Positions 31,277 through 40,323 of a stretch of 40,928 nucleotides of DNA are shown here, in pieces. The stretch covers positions 1 to 40,928 of the forward strand of contig NZ_JAHLPY010000022.1 in NCBI RefSeq assembly GCF_018918155.1, read 5' to 3'. Below the pieces are notes generated by a model, which was given only the letters and a program-made list of their open reading frames with translations, did no database searches and was not told the origin of the DNA. The translations under genes and the position numbers were made by a program. Numbering within the stretch: the stretch's first letter is position 1; the number at the start of each line of letters is the position of its first letter. The stretch is from Anaerostipes sp. MSJ-23. Its GTDB lineage: Bacteria > Bacillota > Clostridia > Lachnospirales > Lachnospiraceae.

Positions 31277-32503
31277 TTAAGGTTCAAAATTTCTTTTCGT
31301 TCTCAAATTTTGAATCACTGCATCCATAACCCCATCGGAAATTGTAATGGAAATCTTGTCTCCTTTTTTTACCTTTTCAACACTTGTCAGTGGTCTCCCA
31401 TGGGACTCTTCCAAATATCCAAATCCATTGATTAATTTTGCCGTTGGCGATAATCCATCCAGTTTCTCAACATATAATTCTAGCTGATGATGATATGTCA
31501 TCATCAACCGCTTCATTCGCTCAGATAACTGTTTTTGTGTATCGGAAAGACGCATTTTCTTTTCCTGTAGATCCATCTTTGGATCTTTTTGATGAATTCT
31601 TAACTGATATCGCTGAAGTCTCAACTGATAACGTTTTAAAATTTGTCTTAATAATACATGCAATGTATAAGAACGATTTTCAATTCCTTCGATAATTTCC
31701 TTGATATCCGGAACTGCCAGTTCGCTAGCCGCTGTCGGTGTCGCAGCCCTTACATCCGCTGCATAATCAGCGATGGTCGTATCAATCTCGTGTCCGGTTC
31801 CTGAAATCACAGGTGTCTGTGCCGCATCAATGGCTCTTGCAACAATTTCTTCATTAAAAGCCCATAAATCTTCTATCGATCCACCACCACGTCCGATAAT
31901 GATAATATCCACTCCATAAGCATCCAACATCTGAATTCCACGAACAATGGTCTGTGCAGCACCATCTCCCTGCACTTTTGCAGGATATAAAATTAACTGG
32001 ACAAACGGATTTCTCCTTTTTGCAGTACTGACAATATCATGGATTGCTGCTCCAGTTCTTGCCGTAACAATTCCTATTTTTTTTGGATTTTTCGGAATTC
32101 CTTTTTTCTTTTCGTGGTCAAACAACCCTTCTTCGTACAATTTCTGTTTTAACTGTTCATAGGCAATATAAAGTTCTCCGATCCCATCTAAACGGATCTC
32201 ATCAGCATAAAGCTGATAGCTTCCATTTCTTTCGTAAACACTAATATTGCCACTGACAATCACTTCCTGTCCATCTTCCATCTCAAACATCAGACCTTTT
32301 TGTCTGGCATTTGCAAACATCACACAAGACATCTGTCCTTCCTCATCTTTCAAAGAAAAATAAATATGCCCAGAAGAGTGATATTTACAGTTTGACACCT
32401 GCCCTTTGATAGAAATTTTACGAAGTGCATAATCACTTTGAAACATCCGTTTAATATAAGAATTTATCTGTGTTACAGAAAAAACTTTATTTCTCATCCT
32501 CAT
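31277..32503 (-). CDS. xseA: Exodeoxyribonuclease VII large subunit
   Basis: The roughly 408-residue product has an N-terminal OB fold (VFSVTQINSYIKRMF, then ISIKGQVSNCKYHSSGHIYF) and the catalytic XseA domain (GIVTARTGAAIHDI, then IIIGRGGGSIEDLWAFNEE, then GHEIDTTIADYAADVRAATPTAASE). A coiled-coil C-terminus follows. The start is uncertain among ATG 32503, ATG 32497 and TTG 32512, all inside the end of nusB. With XseB it digests single-stranded DNA to oligonucleotides. Confidence 0.94.
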   Translation of the reverse strand: MRMRNKVFSVTQINSYIKRMFQSDYALRKISIKGQVSNCKYHSSGHIYFSLKDEEGQMSCVMFANARQKGLMFEMEDGQEVIVSGNISVYERNGSYQLYADEIRLDGIGELYIAYEQLKQKLYEEGLFDHEKKKGIPKNPKKIGIVTARTGAAIHDIVSTAKRRNPFVQLILYPAKVQGDGAAQTIVRGIQMLDAYGVDIIIIGRGGGSIEDLWAFNEEIVARAIDAAQTPVISGTGHEIDTTIADYAADVRAATPTAASELAVPDIKEIIEGIENRSYTLHVLLRQILKRYQLRLQRYQLRIHQKDPKMDLQEKKMRLSDTQKQLSERMKRLMMTYHHQLELYVEKLDGLSPTAKLINGFGYLEESHGRPLTSVEKVKKGDKISITISDGVMDAVIQNLRTKRNFEP

Positions 32504-32900
32504 CGGTTCCAATCTTACTTAAAATACCATTAATAAACGGCGCTGCCTTTTCATTACAGTATTTCTTTGCAAGTTCTACTGCTTCATTGATGGCAACTTT
32601 TCTTGGTACTTTTTCATCAAATAAAATTTCATATACTGCGACTCTTAAAATAGAAAGTTCCGCTTTTCCAAGTCTAGTTAGATTCCATGCTTTTGTGTGA
32701 GCTTCGATCTGCTCATCAATTTGATCAAGATGTTCGATTAAATCCGTCACTTTCTCAAAAATTTCTTTTTTTTGTTTTGTTCTGATTTTTTCATGTCCTT
32801 GGAAATATAATTCCACCTGATCTTTAAATTCGTCTTTTTCACAAAACTCCACACAAAATAAAATTCTGAAAATATGTTCTCTTACTTCACTTCTTGTCAT
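32487..32900 (-). CDS. nusB: Transcription antitermination factor NusB
   Basis: The 137-residue all-helical protein has the signature R(S/E)-start MTRSEVREHIFRILF and AWNLTRLGKAELSILRVAVYEILFDEKVPRKVAINEAVELAK. NusB binds boxA RNA with NusE in rRNA antitermination. It lies between asp23 and xseA and overlaps xseA at its end. Confidence 0.95.
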   Translation of the reverse strand: MTRSEVREHIFRILFCVEFCEKDEFKDQVELYFQGHEKIRTKQKKEIFEKVTDLIEHLDQIDEQIEAHTKAWNLTRLGKAELSILRVAVYEILFDEKVPRKVAINEAVELAKKYCNEKAAPFINGILSKIGTDEDEK

Positions 32901-32924
32901 TTGATTTCCTTTCTACGATACAAA

Positions 32925-32946
32925 GACGGAACTTTTAAGTTCCGTC
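32925..32946 (-). other. Perfect 10-bp hairpin between asp23 and nusB
   Basis: GACGGAACTT and AAGTTCCGTC (32925-32934 with 32937-32946) form a perfect stem, but only three T follow on the minus strand. It is at most a weak terminator, or an RNA processing or stabilising site that tunes nusB relative to asp23. Confidence 0.5.
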
Positions 32947-33013
32947 CGCTTTTATTCTTCAGGCACAGAGATAAAATTTATGCCTTGCTTTTCTATTGAA
33001 CGATTACCCTCCG

Positions 33014-33388
33014 TTATTCTTCCTCGAGTGCAACACCTGCAACGCGTACATTGACTTCATGAACTTTCAATCCAGTCATATTTTCAATCGCTGATTTTAC
33101 ACGATCCTGAACTTTAGAAGACACTTCCGGAATACTGATCCCATATTCAAGCTCCAATGCAAGGTCTACTGTAACATAATCCTTTTCTACATTTACTCTG
33201 ACCCCTTTGGATAATTTATTCATTCCAAGCTTGCTGACCAGTTCATTTGTAATATTTCCACACATTCTGGCAACACCGCTTACTTCGGTTGCAGCCAGGC
33301 CCGCAATAATTGCAATCACATCATCTGCAATCTTGACTTCTCCAAGCAATCCCTTTTCCTTTATCTTATAACTACTTTTATTTTCCAT
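33014..33388 (-). CDS. Asp23/Gls24-family envelope stress protein
   Basis: The start is ATG 33388 (MENKSSYK), with AGGAGG 5-6 bases before it. The 124-residue product shows the family blocks VKIADDVIAIIAGLAATEVSGV, GVRVNVEKDYVTVDLALELEYG and VQDRVKSAIENMTGLKVHEVNV. Such proteins are abundant and linked to cell-envelope homeostasis. Placement next to nusB and the spoIIIA operon is the usual Clostridial order. A TATAAT with TGG before it (33426-33434) starts the transcript. Confidence 0.93.
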   Translation of the reverse strand: MENKSSYKIKEKGLLGEVKIADDVIAIIAGLAATEVSGVARMCGNITNELVSKLGMNKLSKGVRVNVEKDYVTVDLALELEYGISIPEVSSKVQDRVKSAIENMTGLKVHEVNVRVAGVALEEE

Positions 33389-33425
33389 AAAAAGCCTCCT
33401 GTACTTCTGCAATCTTCTATTGATA

Positions 33426-33434
33426 ATTATACCA
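33426..33434 (-). promoter_or_regulatory. Extended -10 promoter of asp23-nusB-xseA
   Basis: TGG directly before a perfect TATAAT on the minus strand, 38 bases before the start at 33388; no clear -35 box. Confidence 0.5.
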
Positions 33435-33478
33435 AATCAACAGATGCTTTACCACTATTATTTACGACTACACAAAGA

Positions 33479-34048
33479 TTAATCCTGTGTTTTAATCGAC
33501 GTGATCACAATATCATCTAATTTACACCCTGTTTTTCTTATCACAATATCCTCAATCTGACTTCTTTCTACTTTTGATAAATCTTTTTTATTAACAAGTA
33601 CATCGACTTTTTGATTCGTGATTGTTACAATAGAATTCAAAAATCCTTTCGCTCCAAGAAGGTTCTCTGCAGCAGTTTCCATTTCCATTTGCTCGGAAAG
33701 AGAAGAAAGTTTATCAATTGCATCTTGTTTGACACTATCTTTCACTGTTTTATCCTTAATCACTTCTTCTAATGTATCTTTTGCCTTACTATGCGTTTGT
33801 TCCCGCTCAAGTTTTGCCTTTGCCACATAATTACTCACCTGTGCATTGGTAAGAACTGCCTCACCTACATCTGTAATGTCATCTTTTACCTGACCAGCTG
33901 TTTCTTTCGCTGTATTTGCTACCGTTTTTGTCTTTGTTTTCGAAGATGATTTATTATATTTTCCACTATAATTTACATATCCGGCAACTGCAATGATCAC
34001 GGCCAGGGTCGTAATAATCATCTGATTCTTCTTAAAGATTTTTTTCAT
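33479..34048 (-). CDS. spoIIIAH: Stage III sporulation protein AH
   Basis: The 189-residue protein has one N-terminal membrane span (MIITTLAVIIAVAGYVNYSG) and an extracellular YscJ/FliF-like ring domain at the C-terminus (LGAKGFLNSIVTITNQKVDV, then DIVIRKTGCKLDDIVI). A helical charged region lies between. SpoIIIAH in the mother cell binds SpoIIQ in the forespore to form the channel between the two cells during engulfment. It is last in spoIIIAA-AH and overlaps spoIIIAG by 4 bp. Confidence 0.95.
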   Translation of the reverse strand: MKKIFKKNQMIITTLAVIIAVAGYVNYSGKYNKSSSKTKTKTVANTAKETAGQVKDDITDVGEAVLTNAQVSNYVAKAKLEREQTHSKAKDTLEEVIKDKTVKDSVKQDAIDKLSSLSEQMEMETAAENLLGAKGFLNSIVTITNQKVDVLVNKKDLSKVERSQIEDIVIRKTGCKLDDIVITSIKTQD

Positions 34049-34602
34049 TTCAAATCCTCCATTTTTAAGACTTTTACTTTGTAGGATGAAATATGAAATA
34101 AAACAGAAACCGCCTCTACGATATTTCTGCTAACAACATCATTTCCACCTCCCTGTGCAACTACAACAACACCTTCCACCTCCGGTTCTATTTTTTTTAT
34201 CACATAAGGAACCTTTTTCCCATCTTCCTCCACTAAAATAGTCTCTTCCCCCTCTTTTACTGTTTTTTCTTTTTCATTCGTACTTTCTTCATAAGGACTG
34301 TCTTTATTTATGACAGATTCCGTAGAGGATTTCACAGTAATCATCACCTTTACTTTACCGACACCTTCCACCTGTTTTAATGCTCGAACTAGTCGTTGTT
34401 CTTGTTTTTTCACATAAACGTCCGTTGAATCTTCCTGACTTATCGTTGTTTCTTTCTGCTTTTTCTGCGTTTTGGATGCAGATGGAAAACTAAAAAGAAT
34501 CAAAAAAATTCCAAGAGCCAACATTAGTATGATTTTCTTGATTCCGATTGTTTCAATGATATTTTTCAGTTTGTCTCTTTCTATCATAACTCCTCTACTC
34601 AC
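34045..34602 (-). CDS. spoIIIAG: Stage III sporulation protein AG
   Basis: The 185-residue protein has a single span (IILMLALGIFLILFSF) followed by an extracytoplasmic ring-building motif domain. That domain includes LVRALKQVEGVGKVKVMITV and GVVVVAQGGGNDVVSRNIVEAV. SpoIIIAG forms a large oligomeric ring in the mother-cell membrane. The frame opens with GTG 34602; ATG 34587 (MIERDK) is close behind a GAGGAG site and is an alternative start. It overlaps its neighbours on both sides. Confidence 0.94.
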   Translation of the reverse strand: MSRGVMIERDKLKNIIETIGIKKIILMLALGIFLILFSFPSASKTQKKQKETTISQEDSTDVYVKKQEQRLVRALKQVEGVGKVKVMITVKSSTESVINKDSPYEESTNEKEKTVKEGEETILVEEDGKKVPYVIKKIEPEVEGVVVVAQGGGNDVVSRNIVEAVSVLFHISSYKVKVLKMEDLK

Positions 34603-35041
34603 TTACATTTATATTAGAATCTTTCAGATTATAGAATCCTAAAAGTATCGTTTTTATTTTCTTTTCCCTTCTACTCTTTTTATCTGTTTGTATGTTAATA
34701 GACTTCATTTCTCCATTGTCATTCATTTCTACTTCTACACGAAAAACTTTGATCTTATATTCTTTTAATATTTTTTGAATTTGTGTTTCCATTTGCTGCT
34801 TTTTAGCTTCCTTTGCACTTTCTCGAAAAGAAAATGTAGGAATTTCCTTCGTCATAGATGAAAGCGTTTCTTGTATGATTTCCTCTTTTCCTGTCAATGA
34901 TAAAACTGGTTGTAACATTAAAGAAATCAGCATAAACCCAATGACAAGACTGATATACGGTTTATATTTTGTTCCATCCACCAGCTGTCCAACAAGTGTG
35001 GAAAGAATTAAAAAAAAGATAATCGATCTGATCCATGTCAT
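34595..35041 (-). CDS. spoIIIAF: Stage III sporulation protein AF
   Basis: The start is ATG 35041 (MTWIRSII) behind GGGGTGAGAAG; the frame start at 35056 lies inside spoIIIAE. The 148-residue protein has two N-terminal spans (IIFFLILSTLVGQLV and YISLVIGFMLISLMLQPVL). The C-terminal soluble domain (YKIKVFRVEVEMNDNGEM) faces outward and is structurally ring-like in the family. It is part of the SpoIIIA-SpoIIQ complex. Confidence 0.93.
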   Translation of the reverse strand: MTWIRSIIFFLILSTLVGQLVDGTKYKPYISLVIGFMLISLMLQPVLSLTGKEEIIQETLSSMTKEIPTFSFRESAKEAKKQQMETQIQKILKEYKIKVFRVEVEMNDNGEMKSINIQTDKKSRREKKIKTILLGFYNLKDSNINVSE

Positions 35042-35045
35042 CTTC

Positions 35046-36164
35046 TCACCCCGCATAATAATTTACATTGGTTGAAAAAGCAATCATTGCAATAGAAAGG
35101 ATAAATAGAGCCGTAATCGTAAGAATCGTACTTAACATCATCTTTCCACTTTGAATCACAGCATCCATCGCTCCTGTTACCCTGCGATCAGAAACTGGCT
35201 GTAAAAGAATTCCCGTACCAACATAAGAAAGAACAACCACTCCTATTTGTAAAAGCGGTGGTACAATCAAAAAAATTAAAATCAAAATTCCAGCTGCTCC
35301 AATACTATTTTTTATGACAACTGCCCCTCCAAGCATTGTTGTCATAACAGAATTCATTCCACCTCCCAGCCCTGGAATGGATGAAATTCCTTTCTGAAAT
35401 GCTGTATTCTTTAAAGAATCCATTGCCGGCAAAAGCATAGATTGAATCATTTGTATTCCAAGAATGATGGATAAAAAACCTTTTAACGACAGTTTTACGA
35501 TTTTTTGAATACTCTTACATAGTCTGGAAAAATGTTCTTCTTCTGAAATATGATTGACCATTTTTAAAACAAAAAAAACCTTAATCATTGGAAAGATCAG
35601 ATGTTTTGTTAACATAGACATTGCATAGATAAGCATTAAATAAAATTCATAAACGGCTGTCGATGTTGATACTCCAGCTGTTGACACAATTGCAATCGAA
35701 TAAGCTGTAATCATTCCTTTCATATAATCTGAGATCGTCTGCATCAAATTTTGTGTCGTTTCATTAAAAAAATAAAAAGAGTCCGCCATAAATCCAATCA
35801 AAAGTACATAAGTAACATAAAACGCTGTATTTCCAGCATTCCCTGGAAAAAAAGAATCTGAAAGAGTTTTAAACACCGCCGCAACCAAAGATGCAATGAT
35901 CATTTGTCTTAAAAATTTCTGATTAATGATCAAAGAATGAAACAATTCCTCTGATATTTTCTGCCATAAATATTTCATTGCGCCCAAAAGATTTCCAGAT
36001 GCTAGCTTTTCTACCACTTTTATCAAAGAAACATCACTTTTTTGATTGGAAAGAACGGTCTGTGCCTGCTGCAAAGAAGTTTGATCTATCTTATCAACGG
36101 ATGCCAACACCACCTGACAAGATATAAAAAAGGGAATTATAAGACAAACCATCCATTTTTTCAT
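35046..36164 (-). CDS. spoIIIAE: Stage III sporulation protein AE
   Basis: The 372-residue protein has a signal-like N-terminus (WMVCLIIPFFISCQVVLA) and about six to seven later spans. These include MIIASLVAAVFKTLSDSFF and VVIKNSIGAAGILILIFLIV. SpoIIIAE is the large polytopic component of the mother-cell channel. It overlaps the spoIIIAD stop by 4 bp, with GGGAGT before ATG 36164. Length matches the family. Confidence 0.95.
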   Translation of the reverse strand: MKKWMVCLIIPFFISCQVVLASVDKIDQTSLQQAQTVLSNQKSDVSLIKVVEKLASGNLLGAMKYLWQKISEELFHSLIINQKFLRQMIIASLVAAVFKTLSDSFFPGNAGNTAFYVTYVLLIGFMADSFYFFNETTQNLMQTISDYMKGMITAYSIAIVSTAGVSTSTAVYEFYLMLIYAMSMLTKHLIFPMIKVFFVLKMVNHISEEEHFSRLCKSIQKIVKLSLKGFLSIILGIQMIQSMLLPAMDSLKNTAFQKGISSIPGLGGGMNSVMTTMLGGAVVIKNSIGAAGILILIFLIVPPLLQIGVVVLSYVGTGILLQPVSDRRVTGAMDAVIQSGKMMLSTILTITALFILSIAMIAFSTNVNYYAG

Positions 36165-36550
36165 AAACTACTCCCGATCAATTTTTGTATTGTTTCTAAC
36201 AGCCCTTGAAAAATAGGAATACTTACAACAAGAATTGAGAGTTTCCCAATAAACTCCATCTGTTTTCCAATCGTAGCCTGTCCTGCATCTTTACATAGAT
36301 TGGATGTAAATTCACAAAGAAAAGAAATCCCTATCAATTTTAATAAAATTTTAAAATAACTTTTGGGAATTCCAGAATATGTTTCAATTGTTTCAAAGAT
36401 TTCAAGAATCTTTTTCATCTCCTTTAAGCCATACAAAGCAAGTACGATACTAGAAATTATTCCAAGAGCCAGTCCGATTTCCGGTCGAATGGTTTTGATC
36501 TTCATTGCCGCAAGGCTTGCAATCATTCCAAACAGTGCTGCCTGTATCAT
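36161..36550 (-). CDS. spoIIIAD: Stage III sporulation protein AD
   Basis: The start is ATG 36550 (MIQAALFGM), where GGGGGTGA sits 7 bases before; the longer frame from 36613 overlaps spoIIIAC and has no site. The 129-residue membrane protein has about four spans (AALFGMIASLAAM, then IGLALGIISSIVLALYG, then FKILLKLIGISFLCEF). It also has the family block CKDAGQATIGKQMEFIGKL. Length 129 matches the family. Confidence 0.94.
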   Translation of the reverse strand: MIQAALFGMIASLAAMKIKTIRPEIGLALGIISSIVLALYGLKEMKKILEIFETIETYSGIPKSYFKILLKLIGISFLCEFTSNLCKDAGQATIGKQMEFIGKLSILVVSIPIFQGLLETIQKLIGSSL

Positions 36551-36569
36551 AATACTATCACCCCCATTG

Positions 36570-36767
36570 TCATGAAATCGTAAAAAGCGTTTGAACACTC
36601 TCAAACAAATCATAAATATATGGGATTACCCATGTCAAAACAAGAATTAGCCCTGCTAATGTTAAAAGGAATGCCTGCTCATCTCTTCCAGAATGCTTTA
36701 ATACCTGAACAAGAATTGTTACAAGGATTCCAACAGCTGCAATACGAAAAATAATATTTACACTCAA
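36570..36767 (-). CDS. spoIIIAC: Stage III sporulation protein AC
   Basis: The 65-residue protein has two spans: IIFRIAAVGILVTILVQVL and LLTLAGLILVLTWVIPYIY. KHSGRDEQAF lies between them, the usual SpoIIIAC loop. The start codon is TTG 36767, with AAGAGGTGG upstream. It resembles SpoIIIAD, and the two are thought to form a membrane complex at the base of the channel. Confidence 0.95.
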   Translation of the reverse strand: MSVNIIFRIAAVGILVTILVQVLKHSGRDEQAFLLTLAGLILVLTWVIPYIYDLFESVQTLFTIS

Positions 36768-36779
36768 AAAACCACCTCT

Positions 36780-37298
36780 TTAAATCAAAAGAATAATCAG
36801 CAGTAAACTAAACGAAAGTCCAAGGGAACGATACATTTTACAATTTTTAATGACACCATCTTTCATTTGAAAAATTTGTTCTTCTAGTTGTTCAATGGCG
36901 AATCCAATCGTTTTCTCCTGCATTTCTTTATCAAGATAACCCATCGTTTCCCCCATAGAATATAGATCCTTTAAAAATTTAGGCTCCAAAATTACACCCT
37001 TTAAATGTGTCTGTAAAGCATGACTCCATACAGATGAAAAAGATTCCTCTGTTCTGGAAGAAAGTTGTGTAGATACCTGAACAAGAAATGGCTTCCACTC
37101 ATCTGACGTTTTATCTGCTATCGAGGCGATGGCTTCCGGAAGCGGTGTAAATCCATAACGTATCTCGCTTTGTAATAAATAAAGCATTCGTTTTAAATCA
37201 ATGCCCTGCTCAAGTTTTTTTTGTTCTCTAGCAGCCTTGGAAAATCCAAGACATATTCCAGAAAAAATAACAATGAGAACTCCTATAATTTTAATCAT
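36780..37298 (-). CDS. spoIIIAB: Stage III sporulation protein AB
   Basis: The start is ATG 37298 (MIKIIGV) because GGGGTGG lies 6 bases before it; the frame start at 37319 lies inside spoIIIAA. The 172-residue protein has a first span (IIGVLIVIFSGICLGFSKA), a cytoplasmic helical bundle with QSEIRYGFTPLPEAI and MGYLDKEMQEKTI, and a last span at the C-terminus. The domain resembles GspF-type secretion proteins, which pair with the SpoIIIAA ATPase. Confidence 0.94.
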   Translation of the reverse strand: MIKIIGVLIVIFSGICLGFSKAAREQKKLEQGIDLKRMLYLLQSEIRYGFTPLPEAIASIADKTSDEWKPFLVQVSTQLSSRTEESFSSVWSHALQTHLKGVILEPKFLKDLYSMGETMGYLDKEMQEKTIGFAIEQLEEQIFQMKDGVIKNCKMYRSLGLSFSLLLIILLI

Positions 37299-38223
37299 GT
37301 ATTTCCACCCCGTTTTCATCTAAGATTTTTTTTACGATTCCCGGACGTTTCCCACACTCTAATAATACATATCTTTGAAACATTTTTTGATTTACTACCT
37401 CTTTCATATAAGGATTTTTTAAAAGTGCATCTCTACTTTTTCCGTGTGCCGTCGCAAGTAGTGTACATCCACGAAAAGCACAAAACATCAAGGCATCTAC
37501 ATCTTCCTTACTACCAATTTCATCAACAGCAATCACATCCGGTGCCATAGAACGTATCATCATATTCATTGCAATATCTTTTTTACATCCATCAATGATA
37601 TCTGTTCGAATCCCGAGATCATTTTGAGCAACCCCCTGATAAGACGCTGCAATCTCACTTCGTTCATCCACAACAGAAACCGTTTCTCCTGCATTGGAAA
37701 CAAAACGAATCAGATCTCTCAAAATAGTTGTTTTTCCACACCCAGGTGGTGATAACAACAACGTCGGTAAGAGTTTTCCATTTCTTTGACATTTTTCATA
37801 AACTTTCTGTGCACATCCAAAAATTTGATGTGCTACTCGAATATTTAAACAAGAAATATGCTTTAATGTCCGGACTGATTCACCATCCATAACAGCCGTC
37901 CCAGAGAGTCCAATTCTATGTCCTCCACGAATCGTTAAAAATCCTTGACGAATTTCTTTTTCGTATGCATACAAGGAATAACTACTGATATATTCCAACG
38001 TCTGACGGATTTCTTCCCTTGAAAGTTTCAAAAGGTCTTCCTTTTTCTTTGTCAAAAAGCCATCTTTTGTTAAAAAATATTCCCCTTCCATACAATCTAT
38101 CATGATTGGAAGCCCACTTCTTAGGCGTATTTCTTGAATATTTTGTATCTCTGTCCCATTTTTTTCAAGCAATGACCTTATTTTTAATGGCAGTATTCCA
38201 AAAATCTCATTTTCCTTTCCCAT
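37291..38223 (-). CDS. spoIIIAA: Stage III sporulation protein AA, secretion-type ATPase
   Basis: The 310-residue cytoplasmic ATPase of the type II/IV secretion superfamily has Walker A PPGCGKTT (159-166) and Walker B VIAVDEIGS (230-238). It also has DERSEIAASYQG and the ATAHG sensor. It is proposed to power the mother-cell/forespore channel. It is first in the operon, with GGGAGG before ATG 38223, just past the topB terminator. The promoter should be SigE-dependent; only a partial -10-like TATACA box is visible at 38239-38246. Confidence 0.95.
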   Translation of the reverse strand: MGKENEIFGILPLKIRSLLEKNGTEIQNIQEIRLRSGLPIMIDCMEGEYFLTKDGFLTKKKEDLLKLSREEIRQTLEYISSYSLYAYEKEIRQGFLTIRGGHRIGLSGTAVMDGESVRTLKHISCLNIRVAHQIFGCAQKVYEKCQRNGKLLPTLLLSPPGCGKTTILRDLIRFVSNAGETVSVVDERSEIAASYQGVAQNDLGIRTDIIDGCKKDIAMNMMIRSMAPDVIAVDEIGSKEDVDALMFCAFRGCTLLATAHGKSRDALLKNPYMKEVVNQKMFQRYVLLECGKRPGIVKKILDENGVEIHD

Positions 38224-38267
38224 ATATCCTCCCTTTTTTCTGTATAATCAAATATATGGAAAAAGGC

Positions 38268-38299
38268 AAAAAAAAAGACTCCTGTTAAGGAATCTTTTT
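38268..38299 (-). terminator. Terminator overlapping the end of topB
   Basis: AAAAAGATTCCT/AGGAGTCTTTTT (minus strand, 38272-38299) with TAAC loop is followed by a long T run. The topB stop codon sits inside the hairpin loop. Confidence 0.85.
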
Positions 38300-40273
38300 A
38301 TTTTTTTCATAATAAGGAGCAATCAGATCAAACGATTTTTTCAATTGATATTGCATATTGGTTTCTTTTACTCCATTTGTCTTTTGTGCTACAAAAGTAC
38401 TTAATTTTTGCATATATTCTTCTTCACTAACGCTTCCTTCTGCCACATAAGTAAGTCCTTTCTCCCAACTAGCTGTCAATGTTGGATTTAACAAGGATGC
38501 TATCGATGCATTCACAACATTCACAATCATCTCTCCTATCATGGTTGGCGTAACTACCTGTGTTTTTTTATTTAAGGCAACATATTTGTTTGCAATCAAT
38601 TTTTTCACAATTTCTGCACGAGTTGCACTCGTCCCAATCCCACTTCCTTTGATCTGTTCTCTTAAATCCTCATTTTCAATTAGCTGCCCTGCATTTTCCA
38701 TTGCAAGAATAAGAGATCCTGAATTATAACGTTTTGGAGCTGTTGTTGTTCCATCTTTTATCACATGTTCTTTTATTGGTAAAAGACTTCCTTTCTTTAA
38801 AGAAGTAAGCGCATCGATCTGCTCTTTGCTTAATGCATCCTCCTTTTGATTTTTCCCAGCTGGAAGAATCTTTAAATATCCCGGATCTGATAACATGCGA
38901 AAATTTGCCGTAAAAGTTTCTTCCACTGTTTTTGTTTCCAAACGAATTTTTGTATAAATTGCCGGTGGAAGAAAAATACTTAAGAATCTTCTTATAATCA
39001 TATCATAGACTTGCTTCGAAGTTTGTGTAAGTGAAGCACAAACTTGCACTGCCTGTCCCGTTGGTATAATTGCATAATGATCCGTAATTTTCTTATCATC
39101 TACATATTTTGTCTTAGCAATTCCCATTTGCTTTTTTTCTTTCAAAATTTCTGACGCCATATCAGACAATGGGGTATATGCCATTAGTCCTTGAATATTT
39201 TTATGAATCTCTTTTGCAACAGCTGTCGACATTACTCTTGCATCCGTTCTTGGATAAGTAACCATCTTCTTTTCATATAATTCTTGTACAATCTTTAAAG
39301 TTTCATCCGGGCTTAATTTTAATACCTTAGAACATTGATTTTGAAGTTCTGCCAGGTTATAAAGTAATGGTGGATTTTTCCTTTCCTTACGTTTTGTACA
39401 AGACTCTACCTTTGTTTCTCCGTGACAATGTTCATCCAAATATTTCACGAATTCTTGTGCTTCTTTTTTATCTAAAAAACCATTATCTTTGTAAATTTTT
39501 GGTGACTGAAAGTATTTAGAACCTTTCACTGCCTTCCATTCTGCCTCTACTAAAAATCCCTGACAGTCAAAATGTCCCATGATGCGATAAAATGGTGTCG
39601 GAACAAAACTTCGTATTTCTCGTTCTCTTTTTACAATCATTCCAAGAACGCAGGTCATAACTCTTCCAACTGCTACAACAAGACTCCGTTTTTGATTCAA
39701 ATAATTTCCAAGAGTCCATCCATATTTTAAAGTTAATGCTCTGGAAAAGTTAATCCCCATTAAATAATCTTCTTTTGCCCTTAAGTAAGCAGCAGATGCT
39801 AAATGATCATATTCACTTAAATCTTTTGCTTCTCGTACTCCACGAATCACTTCTTCCTTTGTCTGTGAATCAATCCATACTCTTTTCTTTTTCTTATTTT
39901 TTCCAACATTTGCCTGCTGATCAACCAAACGGTAAATATATTCTCCCTCACGTCCAGAGTCTGTACATACATAAATCGTATCAATATCCTGACGATTTAA
40001 GAGAGAACTTACAATATCAAATTGCTTTTTCACACCCGGAATTATCTCATAGATAAATTGCTGCGGAATAAATGGAAGCGTATCAAAATCCCACTTTTTT
40101 AATGATGGATCATAAGCATCTGGATAAGACATTGTTACAAGATGTCCCACACACCATGTAACAACTGCATTTTCTCCTTCCAGATACCCATCCATACTTT
40201 TTGCATTTAATTCAAGTGCCTTGGCAAATTCTCTTGCCACACTTGGTTTTTCTGTAATAAATAGTGCTTTCAA
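38285..40273 (-). CDS. topB: DNA topoisomerase III
   Basis: The start is a TTG at 40273 (reading MKALFITEKPS), with GGCAGG upstream. The frame start at 40303 is excluded because the -10 box at 40306-40311 places transcription after it. The roughly 662-residue type IA topoisomerase has the Toprim domain (ITEKPSVAREFAKAL, then CTDSGREGEYIYR at about 103-115) and the active-site tyrosine in VTYPRTDARVMS (near residue 340). Family knowledge: it decatenates and relaxes single-stranded gapped DNA. It is monocistronic, with its own promoter and terminator. Clostridial genomes often carry additional TopB copies on conjugative elements; this one is in a housekeeping setting. Confidence 0.93.
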   Translation of the reverse strand: MKALFITEKPSVAREFAKALELNAKSMDGYLEGENAVVTWCVGHLVTMSYPDAYDPSLKKWDFDTLPFIPQQFIYEIIPGVKKQFDIVSSLLNRQDIDTIYVCTDSGREGEYIYRLVDQQANVGKNKKKKRVWIDSQTKEEVIRGVREAKDLSEYDHLASAAYLRAKEDYLMGINFSRALTLKYGWTLGNYLNQKRSLVVAVGRVMTCVLGMIVKREREIRSFVPTPFYRIMGHFDCQGFLVEAEWKAVKGSKYFQSPKIYKDNGFLDKKEAQEFVKYLDEHCHGETKVESCTKRKERKNPPLLYNLAELQNQCSKVLKLSPDETLKIVQELYEKKMVTYPRTDARVMSTAVAKEIHKNIQGLMAYTPLSDMASEILKEKKQMGIAKTKYVDDKKITDHYAIIPTGQAVQVCASLTQTSKQVYDMIIRRFLSIFLPPAIYTKIRLETKTVEETFTANFRMLSDPGYLKILPAGKNQKEDALSKEQIDALTSLKKGSLLPIKEHVIKDGTTTAPKRYNSGSLILAMENAGQLIENEDLREQIKGSGIGTSATRAEIVKKLIANKYVALNKKTQVVTPTMIGEMIVNVVNASIASLLNPTLTASWEKGLTYVAEGSVSEEEYMQKLSTFVAQKTNGVKETNMQYQLKKSFDLIAPYYEKNKKIP

Positions 40274-40305
40274 ACCATTACCTGCCTTTAAATAGTTTAT
40301 CAAAT

Positions 40306-40314
40306 ATTATATCA
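40306..40314 (-). promoter_or_regulatory. Extended -10 promoter of topB
   Basis: TGA directly before a perfect TATAAT (40306-40311) on the minus strand; the -35 region is poor. It decides the TTG start at 40273. Confidence 0.55.
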
Positions 40315-40323
40315 CACTCACTT

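Noticed and set aside
38224-38271. SigE promoter for the spoIIIA operon
   Set aside because: A TATACAGA box resembles the -10, but no ATATT-like -35 sits 13-15 bases upstream, so it is not listed as a feature.
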